64,000 nt of DNA from G963677485 sp964519405 (GCA_964519405.1 CAZFLA010000004.1:10738-74737), one strand, 5' to 3'. Shown: positions 9,175 through 19,399, counted from the first letter of the stretch. Notes: a model not told the origin generated them from the letters alone. A program made the numbers and translations.

Positions 9175-12100
9175 TTAGAACCGTATTGAGCCTTCCAGCC
9201 CATATGATATGATGTTTTGCTCATCGCTAGACGCTGTAAGGCGTAGTCTAGGCGACACCTTTAACCAACGCGGTAATTCATAACTCAATTTCGTCACGTA
9301 TCGATCGTTGATATTATCAAACTGCCGCCAATAGCTGAGACTGAAACCAGAACCAAGCTGTTTCACTAGTGTTACGGAAAGTGGCTGGTCATGTTGATAA
9401 CCGATGTGCACTTCTTGAAGACGAAAAGTGCCCTCTAACCCCAATTCTATCGGATTCAGTAACTGAGGCACAAATTGGTTGCTTACCAAGTCAACAACAC
9501 CGTTTCCAATGGCATTGTTCTTCCCACCAACAACATTCCTAATCATGCCTAATCCAAGAGAATCGTAGATATCCTGTTGGCTGACATCAGCAGGATCTGC
9601 TTTGAAGCTGGCTTGCATTAAGCTAGCATCACCCAGTGGTCCCTGTAATTCCATAGTAACCTCATGGCGTGATGCGTTGCTGCCATATGAGGCGACGCTT
9701 ACCATAGCCGTAGCACGCATACTTACGTCAATATTAAACGGATTGTTCCCTGACACAGGATACGCCAGTGCAATAACTGCCGGGGGTTGGATATTAAACA
9801 CGGTTGTCGGCAGTAAAATCCGTCCTTGACTTAAGTGAAGGTCACCTCGGAGCTGCGGATCTGACAGCCGCTTGTTGAGGCTAATCTGCCCACCGCCTTT
9901 TGCCTTAAACCTAGGCAGCTCCACTTCCGCATCGTTATTGATTACGAGTTGAAGACCATCAAGTGCAGGATCAAAGCCCGGTTTGGTTCCGCTTTTGGTA
10001 AACTCAAATCCATTAGGAAGAGACAACCCGAATTTGCTTGCCACTACCTTTCCTGATATCCTTGGCTGCTGCAGAGTACCCCCCATGGCTACATATCCAT
10101 CGAACACACCGCGTATCCGTTCATTAAACTTCTTTGAGAGATTTCGTTGATCGATACTGAGCTGGTTTAGGGTGAGTTTGGAGTTCACTTGTGGTGACTT
10201 ACCAAAGATACTATCAATACTGGCATCAAGCAGTAATCGTCCGCTCCCACCGATTGGTTCAGCAGAGGCATCGGTTAACTTGATCTGCTGCCCTGCAAGG
10301 CTAATCTTGGCGGTGATGTTTTTCAAACCTATCTGGTCGTTATACGCGCTGACAGTGCAGTCCGATAAGTTCATACCACCTGCCAACTGAGGCTTTTCAA
10401 AACTTCCAATTAACTTGATTCCTGCTGACCAGTCACCTTTAACACGTACGCCATCGGGCATCTTCACTAAGTTCATTAACGACGACAGCTCTTGCTTAGG
10501 TGCATCGACACTCATGTCGACGATAGCTTTGTCTGACCATTTTAGAGTTTCCGACGGCATCTGAACATATCCACTAATAGTTGCTTGACCGTTCTCTAAG
10601 CTAACCACTATTCGCGGTACGGTTATCTTTCCATTGTCCAAACTAATGGGATCTGAAGCAATGCTTTTAAGCTTTATTCCACCATATGCTGGGTCTTTCA
10701 CAGAACACACTAGTGTTCCTGACGGAGAGCTCGTAGTACCACCAATCGACACAAACGCGTTTAAGTTACCAGCCAGGACACCAGCTTGCGGAAAAGCAGG
10801 CTGCAGGCGACTAAGGTCGAGATCTTGAAGTTCAACATGTCCTGTGAGGGCCCCTTCAGCGCTTGCTTTGGCCTCTCCAGTCATGTTGATCCCAGTCCCT
10901 TTCAAGCTAATCGGCTTCAACTGTACCGAGCCATCTGAGCGTGATCGTAAACCAACGTTGACATTGAGGCCGTCAACACCGCGAACCATGAGTTGCTTCG
11001 CGTCAAGCGTAGCATACCAGTCTAGTTTGTTGACTTCACCTTCAACGTTGGTCACCAATGATAACTTGCCTGCTACTGGATTAAGCTGCTGAAGGTTTTT
11101 GCGAGCTTCGGGCCATTTCTGGTTGATCCACCGTCCAGACACTAAAGCAGCGCTTAGCTCCGAAACATCCAGACCACTCAGCTTAACAATACTCGTTAAC
11201 TTACGTGTTGCGATGGCATAATTGATCTGCGGAGCATCAATACGTCCGCCATACGCATTTGCGCCGAGGTTGTCAATCGCCACTTTTCCATTATCCATAC
11301 TGACTTTACCATTGGCCTTATCGATGCTGAGCCCATCCCAACTCACCTGGCTCAGCTCTACATCAGCCGATAACCTTGGTCCCTCATCGGTACCCATCAC
11401 ACGGAAATCGGCTTTGGCTTGACCAGCCAAATCTTGAGGCAGTGTTTTCGGCAGGTATCGTCGGAATGCTCGAAGCGCAAGCCCTGAGAACGTACCTGCA
11501 ACGCGATAGTCAGCACCATGTCGTATGACGCCCGATGCATTTAACTCACCGTCTGGAAATCGTCCTGATACTTGATAGATTCGAAATAACTTGTCGTTGT
11601 ATGATCCGTCCAGCACCACATCCCTCAGGTTCACATCGTCGTACGTGATGTTGTTGGAGGTCATTTGCACCGTGACAGTTGGATCCTGTATGGTCCCGAC
11701 TATGTTCACTTCAGCCCTTATTAGTCCATCCGGTAACGCTTCATTCGGTTCATCGGGCGTGGCCATAGAAGCTAGTTCAGCAATATCCCAATTACTGAAA
11801 TACCCGCGGATGTCTACACTCCGGGCTGGCGAGTAAACCTTATTGATAACACCATCCCATTGAGCCAATCCAATGGTTCTTCGCGCATTTCCTTGGTTAA
11901 ACCTAAGGTTCCCGTTCTTTACCTCGGCGTATACGCTAAGCATATCCAACTGCAGCCGATTATACTGAACATCCAAAGCCATAATGCGAGCAGATACATC
12001 GGGCTGCGATATCTTGCCCGATATCCGCCCAGTGCTGAACACATTACCGCGAAGCTTTTGACCTTCAGCAACTGGTGAAATCAGCGTTTTTATTGGAACG

Positions 12101-13665
12101 CCTTCTACACCATACCGAGCTTCTACTCTCTTGTTACCAACAGTGTAGCGTCCAGAGGCCCAGATTCGTCCCACATCAGTTTTAATCCACAACGAACGCA
12201 GGTAGACTTGCTTACGGTCGATGTTTACTGCTGCATCTACTCGTCTGGCCGCATAACCTCGATATTTCACTGACTTCGCCTGAATGCGAAGATCAACTTT
12301 TGGTTCCTTAGTAGAGCCCGAGATTCCGGCTGACACCGAAGCTCTGCCTGTGATTTTCGGCAGCTTCATTGGTGTCTTTATCTGAGATATTTCAAGATCA
12401 TCGCTCTTTGCTGACAACCGCATCGGCTTACCATCGAATGGAATGTAGCCGTCAAGTCGGACGCCGGCTTTACCTACCACAAAACGGCCGTTATCGATGC
12501 GCAAGGTATTGCGTTTATATGCGATATCTGCTTGACCAGAGCCTGCTTCATATCCGTTCCATCTGATGTGTTGAAAACGCACAGGCCCGGCAAGTATCAA
12601 GCCTGCTTCGCGGTCAAATGAATATGCTAGTTTTCCGGAAGAGGTGCCAAACTGAGGTATATTACTCAGCATCCCCAGTTCACGCGTTAGCTTGACGGAG
12701 TTGATGCCTTTGAATGTTGTTTTACCCTCTACAGTGAAGTTCGGATGCCAGGCAATCTGTACATCCGATTCCCCTTTACCATCTGCTAAGTTATGCTTTA
12801 TTGCCAGCTGCACATGATGCTGATCATAAATCACCGCACCGCTCGATTTGCCTAACGGCTGCATCCTATTATTGAGCTTCAGCGAAAGTGCTTGAGTGTC
12901 GATAAATCCCTTGCCATCAACGGAATAACGGCCGTGTCCTACCCATACTCGGCCAGAAGTGCTTGCCATGGCATGTTGTGCTTTGACTATATCGGAGCTG
13001 ATAAATTCATGCACTGTATCCATGGGCCAGTTCGTCAGCTGATAACTGACGAGTGTACCTTCACTACTATGGCTGCCTAGTGCGTGCAGTTTACTAGCAC
13101 CTGGCGACGAGTCAACAGTGAAAGTGGTTACACCTGATGTGTTTAAGATATTACCGTATATTTTTGACACATGCAGCATTGCCGGTTTTACACGTTTCTT
13201 GTGCATAATCAAGCCGAAATCACCGTCGACAATAGTGATCTCTGTTACTTTTTTACCCGGCTTGCCTTTTTTTAGCGGCAAGGCGCGTTTAATATTCCAC
13301 ACGCCTTGTTTATCTTGTATGAGTATAAGTTTTGGCCTTAATACCTTAACCAATATGCGATTTTCATACAGCCCTCGAATGGAGACTTTTGGGCTATATA
13401 CAATCCGCGGCTGCCCAGGCAGCTTATCATAGAGCTCAACATCGCGAAGTGATAACCCGCCACCAAGCCAGTCTACCGACATCCGCTTTATGCGCAGGTC
13501 AATTCCGGAATGAGCTCGGATGTAGTTAACAAGTGCAGGAGGAGCTTCTTGATCAAACCACAGTGCACACTTCATGCCTATGGCACAAATCAGCGGAAAC
13601 AGGCACACATAGCTGAACAAGGCAATAATTCCACCCCATTTTGTCGACAGCCATGATGTGTGCAT
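9175..13665 (-). CDS. tamB: TamB/YtfN-type inner-membrane translocation protein (DUF490)
   Basis: TamB-like proteins form a long beta-taco that bridges the two membranes and are linked to phospholipid transport and outer-membrane assembly. From the ATG at 13665 the protein is about 1496 aa. It has one N-terminal membrane helix (GIIALFSYVCLFPLICAIG), an AsmA-like start (IDLRIKRMSVDWLGGGL), then many similar beta segments with repeated 'GxxxATGxI / L.G.......P' texture. The C-terminal DUF490 part holds DPADVSQQDIYDSLGLG and a barrel-like end, SYGLEGSIRF. A longer frame begins at 13743 but overlaps lipA, whose stop is only 7 bases before my start. It lies directly upstream of bamA; no separate tamA is seen. 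Confidence 0.85.
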   Translation of the reverse strand: MHTSWLSTKWGGIIALFSYVCLFPLICAIGMKCALWFDQEAPPALVNYIRAHSGIDLRIKRMSVDWLGGGLSLRDVELYDKLPGQPRIVYSPKVSIRGLYENRILVKVLRPKLILIQDKQGVWNIKRALPLKKGKPGKKVTEITIVDGDFGLIMHKKRVKPAMLHVSKIYGNILNTSGVTTFTVDSSPGASKLHALGSHSSEGTLVSYQLTNWPMDTVHEFISSDIVKAQHAMASTSGRVWVGHGRYSVDGKGFIDTQALSLKLNNRMQPLGKSSGAVIYDQHHVQLAIKHNLADGKGESDVQIAWHPNFTVEGKTTFKGINSVKLTRELGMLSNIPQFGTSSGKLAYSFDREAGLILAGPVRFQHIRWNGYEAGSGQADIAYKRNTLRIDNGRFVVGKAGVRLDGYIPFDGKPMRLSAKSDDLEISQIKTPMKLPKITGRASVSAGISGSTKEPKVDLRIQAKSVKYRGYAARRVDAAVNIDRKQVYLRSLWIKTDVGRIWASGRYTVGNKRVEARYGVEGVPIKTLISPVAEGQKLRGNVFSTGRISGKISQPDVSARIMALDVQYNRLQLDMLSVYAEVKNGNLRFNQGNARRTIGLAQWDGVINKVYSPARSVDIRGYFSNWDIAELASMATPDEPNEALPDGLIRAEVNIVGTIQDPTVTVQMTSNNITYDDVNLRDVVLDGSYNDKLFRIYQVSGRFPDGELNASGVIRHGADYRVAGTFSGLALRAFRRYLPKTLPQDLAGQAKADFRVMGTDEGPRLSADVELSQVSWDGLSIDKANGKVSMDNGKVAIDNLGANAYGGRIDAPQINYAIATRKLTSIVKLSGLDVSELSAALVSGRWINQKWPEARKNLQQLNPVAGKLSLVTNVEGEVNKLDWYATLDAKQLMVRGVDGLNVNVGLRSRSDGSVQLKPISLKGTGINMTGEAKASAEGALTGHVELQDLDLSRLQPAFPQAGVLAGNLNAFVSIGGTTSSPSGTLVCSVKDPAYGGIKLKSIASDPISLDNGKITVPRIVVSLENGQATISGYVQMPSETLKWSDKAIVDMSVDAPKQELSSLMNLVKMPDGVRVKGDWSAGIKLIGSFEKPQLAGGMNLSDCTVSAYNDQIGLKNITAKISLAGQQIKLTDASAEPIGGSGRLLLDASIDSIFGKSPQVNSKLTLNQLSIDQRNLSKKFNERIRGVFDGYVAMGGTLQQPRISGKVVASKFGLSLPNGFEFTKSGTKPGFDPALDGLQLVINNDAEVELPRFKAKGGGQISLNKRLSDPQLRGDLHLSQGRILLPTTVFNIQPPAVIALAYPVSGNNPFNIDVSMRATAMVSVASYGSNASRHEVTMELQGPLGDASLMQASFKADPADVSQQDIYDSLGLGMIRNVVGGKNNAIGNGVVDLVSNQFVPQLLNPIELGLEGTFRLQEVHIGYQHDQPLSVTLVKQLGSGFSLSYWRQFDNINDRYVTKLSYELPRWLKVSPRLRLTASSDEQNIISYGLEGSIRF

Positions 13666-13672
13666 GATGTAT

Positions 13673-14551
13673 CTAGCCCTTATTCTTCCGGTTAACCCAA
13701 AGTTGCTTGGAGAACTCAGCCGCATTATATGAACTGCGAACAAGCGGTGCAGACGCTACGAATTTAAACCCTAGCTGCTCCCCAATCTGCTGGTATCTAG
13801 CAAATTGTTCTGGATGAACATACTCAGCAACATCCAAGTGCTGCAGTGTTGGACGTATATACTGGCCTATGGTCATTGCGTCCACATCGTGTTCGCGAAG
13901 ATCATGCATGACCTGAATAACCTGCTGCTCGGTCTCCCCCATGCCAACCATGATTCCGCTTTTGGTATATGCGTCGGGTCGCTGCCGCTTGGCCTCTAGC
14001 AGCACATCCAGTGATCGCTCGTAAATTGCTTGTGGACGCGCGACTGGGAAGAGGTCGGGAACGGTCTCCACATTGTGGTTAAATATGTCGGGTTCGGCAT
14101 CCATCACTATCTTTAAAGCACCGTAATCACCCTTAAAGTCAGGTGTCAACACCTCCACAATCGTCTCCGGCGCGAATGCTCGAATCTCCTTGATGGTCAA
14201 AGCAAACTGCTCGGCTCCACCGTCTGCCAAATCGTCTCTTGTTACAGAGGTTACCACTACGTGCTTGAGGTTCAGGTCACGTGCGGCTTCTGCTACTTTC
14301 CGCGGTTCATCAGTATCAACATCCTGCCCTTTACCAGTAGCAACAGCACAATATCGGCAGTTTCGCGTACACACGTCGCCAAGTATCATAAAAGTCGCTG
14401 TATGCTTGCTCCAGCACTCGTTAAGGTTAGGACATCGAGCGCTTTGACAGACTGTATGCAGCCCGCGTTGAGCTACAGCAACATGAACATCCGGTGCATG
14501 GTCAGGCCTAGGCGCCCTCACCCTAAGCCATTCAGGTAGTCTTTGGTTCAT
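13673..14551 (-). CDS. lipA: Lipoyl synthase LipA
   Basis: LipA is a radical SAM enzyme that inserts two sulfurs into octanoyl groups on lipoyl-domain proteins. It has both Fe-S cluster motifs: the auxiliary set CQSARCPNLNEC and the SAM cluster CTRNCRYC. The C-terminal RSSYNA motif supplies the Ser ligand. The length of about 292 aa is normal. I start at the ATG at 14551, with GGAG 8 bases before it; a TTG four codons upstream is less likely. It is the first gene of the minus-strand envelope cluster, with no lipB nearby. Its link with tamB may only be shared transcription. Confidence 0.95.
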   Translation of the reverse strand: MNQRLPEWLRVRAPRPDHAPDVHVAVAQRGLHTVCQSARCPNLNECWSKHTATFMILGDVCTRNCRYCAVATGKGQDVDTDEPRKVAEAARDLNLKHVVVTSVTRDDLADGGAEQFALTIKEIRAFAPETIVEVLTPDFKGDYGALKIVMDAEPDIFNHNVETVPDLFPVARPQAIYERSLDVLLEAKRQRPDAYTKSGIMVGMGETEQQVIQVMHDLREHDVDAMTIGQYIRPTLQHLDVAEYVHPEQFARYQQIGEQLGFKFVASAPLVRSSYNAAEFSKQLWVNRKNKG

Positions 14552-14605
14552 TACTAACTCCAATCGTCACCCCATTTGCCTATACAAACGGAACAACACT
14601 TACTA

Positions 14606-14641
14606 CCATTATATCCTTCTATACTGGTATACTGGTATCAA
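14606..14641 (-). promoter_or_regulatory. Possible promoter of the lipA-to-msbA cluster, with tandem TATACTGG
   Basis: On the minus strand, a TATAAT at 14613-14608 lies about 55 bases before lipA. A TTGATA is present at 14641-14636, but the 22-base spacing is too long for a normal sigma-70 promoter. On the plus strand the same stretch contains TATACTGG twice in tandem (14620-14635), which might also serve the divergent transglycosylase gene. The call is from motif inspection only. Confidence 0.3.
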
Positions 14642-14677
14642 TTGGTGTTTCTACATGAAGCGGTCAATATACACAGA

Positions 14678-15682
14678 ATGAATAGACGAATACTAGCTTA
14701 TACATCACTGGTGGTATTGTGTTCAGGAATAACCGGTCATGCGGTTTTCGCTGAACCATCACTGTCATCAGTTGCTGCGAACCGCCAGCAGCTTCAACTT
14801 GCCGCTCAGGATTATCTATCACTCCGCAATAAACTCAGTGGTTCACTGTATGAAGATGAAGTTCGTCTTGTTGGTATTTGCGACCTGCCCGACAATCTTC
14901 AGTTGATGAACCTGCAAAGCACAACAAAGCCATCCGTCACTTACGATGTGAAGATTGCTGCTGACCAAACAGCGCCGCGTATGGGAATATCATACCGCGC
15001 ACTACTCATGAGCGATGCATCAGGTCGTTATAGTCTTTTGGGATTTTCTGTTCCCACGGATGTAGACGCCTGCGAACAACAGATCATTGAGCATGATAAT
15101 CTAGCTAAGGCAAATAAAAAGATCGCTGCATCAAAACCCGTTGTTCGAGCGAATACGAAGCTCAGCTCCCGGTTCGGTAACGCCAGTTATATGCCAGTGT
15201 ATCCAGCGTATCTAAAAGCTATAAAGGGCTTCAATCCCCGCTTAACGGATGAACAAGCAGAAGTCATCACACACAGCTTACTTTCTTACAGCCAGAAATT
15301 TGGAGTCGATCCCCGCTTAGTAGTCGCCATGATCTTAGCGGAAAGCCACTTCAATCCAGATGCCGTGAGCCGCGCAGGTGCGACTGGGCTCGGTCAGTTG
15401 ATGCCAAGAACAGCCAATGGCTTAGGCGTGGGCAACCCGCGAGATCCTAGACAAAATCTCTACGGCAGCATCAAGCTGCTTCGTGGTCACCTTAGTAATT
15501 ATGCTTCAAAAGTAGGAAGTGAAGGCGTGGCTTCATGGAAGCATATCATATTGACCATGGCGGCCTATAATGCTGGAAGCGGGGCGGTAAAAAAATACGG
15601 AGGCGTGCCCCCATTTAAGGAGACACGCGCCCATGTCGAAAAAGTGATTGGATTCTATAAGAAGCTTTGTTCAGCAGACTAA
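14678..15682 (+). CDS. Exported lytic transglycosylase, SLT family
   Basis: The C-terminal half (about residues 185-330) is a Slt-type lytic transglycosylase domain that cleaves peptidoglycan in the periplasm. Motifs are AESHFNPDAVS with the catalytic Glu, GATGLGQLMP, and MAAYNAGSGAVKKYGG. The N-terminal 150 residues match nothing I recognise. I start at the ATG at 14678, because it gives a clean signal peptide (RRILAYTSLVVLCSG, cut near AVFA-EP); a longer frame to 14576 would add 34 residues before it. It is divergent from lipA and converges on an ABC exporter 22 bases downstream. Confidence 0.85.
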   Translation: MNRRILAYTSLVVLCSGITGHAVFAEPSLSSVAANRQQLQLAAQDYLSLRNKLSGSLYEDEVRLVGICDLPDNLQLMNLQSTTKPSVTYDVKIAADQTAPRMGISYRALLMSDASGRYSLLGFSVPTDVDACEQQIIEHDNLAKANKKIAASKPVVRANTKLSSRFGNASYMPVYPAYLKAIKGFNPRLTDEQAEVITHSLLSYSQKFGVDPRLVVAMILAESHFNPDAVSRAGATGLGQLMPRTANGLGVGNPRDPRQNLYGSIKLLRGHLSNYASKVGSEGVASWKHIILTMAAYNAGSGAVKKYGGVPPFKETRAHVEKVIGFYKKLCSAD

Positions 15683-15704
15683 GTCTTCCCACCAGGTAAG
15701 TTAG

Positions 15705-17444
15705 TTACTCAACATTCTCCAATGCTGACTTAAATTGCTCCTCATATAGATCCTTATATATCCCCTCTCTCGCTACCAACTCTGCGTGAGTACCTTGATC
15801 AACTAGTTTTCCCTCATGAAGCACCAGGATGCGGTCTGCATTGACGATCGTAGACAGCCTGTGGGCAATGACCACGTTTGTGCGTCCCTTCATAAGGTGC
15901 TCCAGCGATTCCTGCACATGAGCTTCTGTCTGGCTATCCAGTGCACTGGTTGCATCATCAAGTATTAGGATGCGAGGATCTGTTAATACGGCACGTGCGA
16001 TACTTAATCGCTGCTTCTGACCAACCGACAACTTAATACCGTCTTCACCAATTCGGGTGTCATAGGCATCAGGAAGTGTCATGATGAAGTCATGCAAGTC
16101 AGCTTCTGAAGAGGCCCGTACCACATCTTTTCGGGTGGCACTGCGTTTACCATAGGAGATATTCTCGCGAATACTAACCGAAAACAACAGGGAGTCCTGC
16201 ATCACCATACCGATGTGGCGTCGGATACTCTCCAGTTTTACCTTGCGAACGTCATGTCCGTCTACCAGCACTTCGCCAGACTTTACATCATAGAAGCGTG
16301 CGATGAGGTTCACAAGTGTAGTCTTACCTGACCCGCTTTGTCCCACAATAGCGACAGTTTCACCAGGATGGATTTTAAAGTTTATGTCGTGAAGCACGGG
16401 GCTGTTGGGTCGATATTGGAATGTAACATTACGAAATTCAATCTCACCTTTGACTTCAGGCAGCATTTCGGCATCATCGGAATCATCTACTTCAGGGCGT
16501 GTATCAAGGGTTTCAAATACACGGTCGATGGCCGCACCTGCCCACTCTAGGGCGATGTTGAAGTCAATGACCCGCACTGCAGGGTCGTAGAGATATCCCA
16601 TAAAGCTTGTAAAAGCGATCAGTTCACCAACTTGCAGTTCACGTCCAATGACATACTTGGCACCAATGTACCACACGGCTGCTGTTCCAAAAGAACGGCA
16701 TACAGAGGCGCCTAAACCTAAGCGTCTGTTAAGGTGCACCTGCCGCATACCCAAATCGAAGTTCTCTTTAACAGTTTTCATAAACTGTTCGGTTTCGTAG
16801 TCTTCTCGAACGAACGCCTTGACGACGTTGATCCCCGCGATACGCTCGTGAAGAATACCAACCATAGCATCCCACTTCTCACGAAGTTCGATACTCACTT
16901 CACGGATATACTTAATAAAGAACTTATAATTGATGACGTAAAATGGAACAACGGCTACAGCGATACAAGCTAGTCGCCAGTCTTTGTAAAACATAACGCC
17001 AGTTACGGCGAACAACGTGACGATATCCGTGATGAGTGTCACAATACCGCCGGTCATCATCTGCTGGATGACTTCTATGTCACCATGCAGTCGAGCCATG
17101 ATTTTGCCCGTCTGCCGCTGATCATAAAAGCTGAGGCTTAACCTGTTTAGGTGCCGGTAGCTCTGGAACCGAAGGTCAAAAACAAGCCGCTGTCCCAACC
17201 AGTTAATGATGTAGTTCAGCGAAAATGATGCCACTCCACGCACGAAATACACCACAATAAAGATCAGGACGACATCGCGTAGCCCCTTCAGGTCTTTATG
17301 GGGAAATACATCATCAAATAGCCGTTCAAACATCAATGGAATTGGTACAAGACTAAAAGTCACAAATCCCATCAACAGAACAGCGATTATTACCCGCACT
17401 CGATACGGACGCAGATAGTTTAGAAGGCGTTTAACGTTACCCAT
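15705..17444 (-). CDS. ABC exporter, MsbA/MDR-like half transporter
   Basis: This 579 aa half-transporter has a six-helix exporter domain (residues about 1-310) and an ATPase domain. Walker A is GQSGSGKTT, the signature is KLSVGQKQR (Val in place of the second Gly of LSGGQ), Walker B is ILILDDATSALD, and the H-loop is IAHRLS. It is full length. The substrate cannot be read from sequence: lipid, peptide or drug are all possible. Together with the exporter at 1-1365 it makes two paralogues within 17 kb. GGAAGAGGA lies before the ATG. It is a single-gene unit, convergent with the transglycosylase. Confidence 0.85.
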   Translation of the reverse strand: MGNVKRLLNYLRPYRVRVIIAVLLMGFVTFSLVPIPLMFERLFDDVFPHKDLKGLRDVVLIFIVVYFVRGVASFSLNYIINWLGQRLVFDLRFQSYRHLNRLSLSFYDQRQTGKIMARLHGDIEVIQQMMTGGIVTLITDIVTLFAVTGVMFYKDWRLACIAVAVVPFYVINYKFFIKYIREVSIELREKWDAMVGILHERIAGINVVKAFVREDYETEQFMKTVKENFDLGMRQVHLNRRLGLGASVCRSFGTAAVWYIGAKYVIGRELQVGELIAFTSFMGYLYDPAVRVIDFNIALEWAGAAIDRVFETLDTRPEVDDSDDAEMLPEVKGEIEFRNVTFQYRPNSPVLHDINFKIHPGETVAIVGQSGSGKTTLVNLIARFYDVKSGEVLVDGHDVRKVKLESIRRHIGMVMQDSLLFSVSIRENISYGKRSATRKDVVRASSEADLHDFIMTLPDAYDTRIGEDGIKLSVGQKQRLSIARAVLTDPRILILDDATSALDSQTEAHVQESLEHLMKGRTNVVIAHRLSTIVNADRILVLHEGKLVDQGTHAELVAREGIYKDLYEEQFKSALENVE

Positions 17445-17518
17445 GTCGTTATTCCTCTTCCTTTGCTGTCAATAACTGCTGCCTAGCGGCTATTGACTAC
17501 ACCATGCACATATACTTA

Positions 17519-17544
17519 TAGGCTGACATAAAACTGTCAGCCTA
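17519..17544 (-). terminator. Hairpin downstream of hisI
   Basis: A perfect 10-base stem, TAGGCTGACA with its complement, and a 6-base loop lie 30 bases past the hisI stop. The following minus-strand bases are AT-rich but lack a clean T-run, so it is a probable rather than certain terminator. Confidence 0.45.
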
Positions 17545-17573
17545 ATTGCGATGTGGTGCCCATTCGGCAAAAA

Positions 17574-17963
17574 CTACTTCTTTCCGTATACCTCTTCGGG
17601 ATTAACGAGTGGTTCACCTTCTGAGATCAACTCGTTACCACAAGATTCCACGCGGCGATAGAAACAACTTCGATAGCCAGTGTGACACGCAGCACCTTTT
17701 TGGTCGATTTTCAGCAGTATACAGTCCTGATCACAGTCAAGATACATACTCTTCACAATCTGAAAGTGTCCGCTGCTCTCACCTTTTATCCAGAACTTCT
17801 GCCGCGATCGGCTCCAATATGTCGCCTTACCGGTTTCGATGGTTGCCTTAACAGCGGCTTCGTTCATGTAAGCCACCATCAGCACATCACCCGTCTCTGC
17901 ATCTTGCGCGATAGCCGGTATTAGCCCATTCGAATCGTATTTCAACAGTTTTAGTATTTCCAT
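17574..17963 (-). CDS. hisI: Phosphoribosyl-AMP cyclohydrolase HisI
   Basis: HisI opens the adenine ring of phosphoribosyl-AMP in step three of histidine synthesis. The 129 aa protein is the stand-alone cyclohydrolase form, without the HisE pyrophosphohydrolase domain. Zinc and substrate motifs are clear: ATYWSRSRQKFWIKGESSG, the DCDQDC cluster, and GAACHTGYRSCFYR. No other his gene lies in the window, so it is isolated from the pathway's other genes here. It reads from the minus strand into a hairpin that probably ends transcription. Confidence 0.94.
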   Translation of the reverse strand: MEILKLLKYDSNGLIPAIAQDAETGDVLMVAYMNEAAVKATIETGKATYWSRSRQKFWIKGESSGHFQIVKSMYLDCDQDCILLKIDQKGAACHTGYRSCFYRRVESCGNELISEGEPLVNPEEVYGKK

Positions 17964-18188
17964 GAGTCTCCTCAGTGTTATTCAAAATTCATAGGTTCAG
18001 TATATCATTTATGGCTTTCGCATATATACAGAAATAGCAGTATTGCCATCTATACCGATTTTGATGCGTTGTTACAATGATATGTTTCTTGCCATTTGCG
18101 AAACAGTCTGTGACAAGGTATAACAGCTTTAGTTAACCATACATTCGTTGATGAACTTCACATATTAACCAAGGGCTTACTACAAAAA

Positions 18189-19399
18189 GTGGTATTTAAG
18201 AAACTCGTACCCGTTGCAGCGCAGGAACCATACAAGCGCGACTCTGTTGCCGCCATGCTGGGTGCGATTATGACTGGCCTCACAGTGCCATTTATACCTA
18301 TTGTAGCTAGATTGGAACTGCATGCTAGTCCCATGCAGTTAAGCGTGATTGCCATGGCTCCGGTAGCAGGATACACATTATCCATATTGTATGCTCATGC
18401 TTCTGAAGGGCGTCGAAAAATGCCTGTCGTTGTATGGTCTAACGTGCTAGCTAGTGCCCTGATGTTCCTCATGATCTTCGCCAAAACCAGTGCGATCTAT
18501 GTCACGATAGTGGCCTTGTTCTGGCTTCTGATGAACACCAGCGGACCAGCTTATTCCGCGGTCATGCGCGAAATATACCCAGATGACTGCCGGGCCAAAG
18601 TCATTGGGTTAGTGAGGACTGGCCAGGTCATCGTTGGCCTCACGATAACCGCATTAGCGGGCCCAATCCTAAACCATGCTGGTAACTACCGGATCGGATT
18701 CGCAGTAGCTGGCATATTTGGCATGGCTGCAGGTTTATGGTTTTCGGGTATTAAATCACATGACCGCTCAGGTCAACGAGGCACTCCCTTTTGGCCATTC
18801 TTTAGAAGTGCCGTCAAAACACTCACGGACAATCCAGGCTATGGCTGGTTCTGCTTAGGCATATTTATTTCGGGAGGTNNNNNNNNNNNNNNNNNNNNNN
18901 NNNNNNNNNNCAAGTGGATGTGCTCCATGTAAATATGGTCTGGGGCAGTTGGTTCACCATCACAACCCAGATCGCTGCGACGTGCACATACGCATTTTGG
19001 GGCTCCTTTATTGATCGAAAGTCCCCTACCTTGGCAGTCACCATTCTTGCCATCATATACGGGATGATCCCGCTTGGCTACTGTTTTACATCACAGGCCT
19101 GGATGTTATTACCCGTCTTTGTGATCATTGGAATAGCGAATGCTGGTTATGAACTGGGATACCTCAGCGGTGTGTTGGCGTATGCTCCGCCAGAGCGTGT
19201 CACTAGCTATCAGGCTGTGTTTCTTACATTAATGGGGCTTAGGGGTATCACTTTTCCGTTTGTCAGTTCGTATCTATACCAGCATGACATTATCAGCATG
19301 AAGGGCGTGTTCATCATCGCCGCAACACTCACGTTCATGAGTGCGTTTATACAATATTATGGACATCGCAAATACTACGTCTCTGTGCGTGGGAGTTAA
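18189..19399 (+). CDS. Major facilitator superfamily transporter, with assembly gap
   Basis: This is a 12-helix-type MFS transporter of about 400 aa, judged from repeated hydrophobic segments. The loop GNYRIGFAVAGIFGMAAG and the C-half segment LLPVFVIIGIANAGYELGY fit the superfamily. A 32-N gap at 18879-18910 interrupts the middle; frames on both sides belong together if the missing length is a multiple of three (left ends ISGG, right resumes QVDVLHVN). The start is uncertain: GTG at 18189 has only a weak AAGGG about 14 bases upstream. The substrate is unknown. The genes around it (hisI, pst) do not help. Confidence 0.72.
18879..18910. other. Assembly gap (32 N) inside the MFS gene
   Basis: Thirty-two Ns break the coding sequence. 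32 is not a multiple of three while both flanks are open in different frames, so the gap length is nominal. Confidence 0.95.

Noticed and set aside
13118..13432. Plus-strand open frame of 104 codons opposite tamB, and many shorter ones along 9600-13430
   Set aside because: They are antisense shadows of a long, well-supported coding sequence, without ribosome sites or recognisable protein texture.
14620..14635. Tandem TATACTGG as part of a mobile element or CRISPR-like repeat
   Set aside because: Only two copies, in a promoter region, with no flanking inverted repeats or spacers.
1..17444. Treating the two ABC exporters as a heterodimer pair
   Set aside because: They are 14 kb apart, in separate transcripts, and each has a complete-looking nucleotide-binding motif set where visible.
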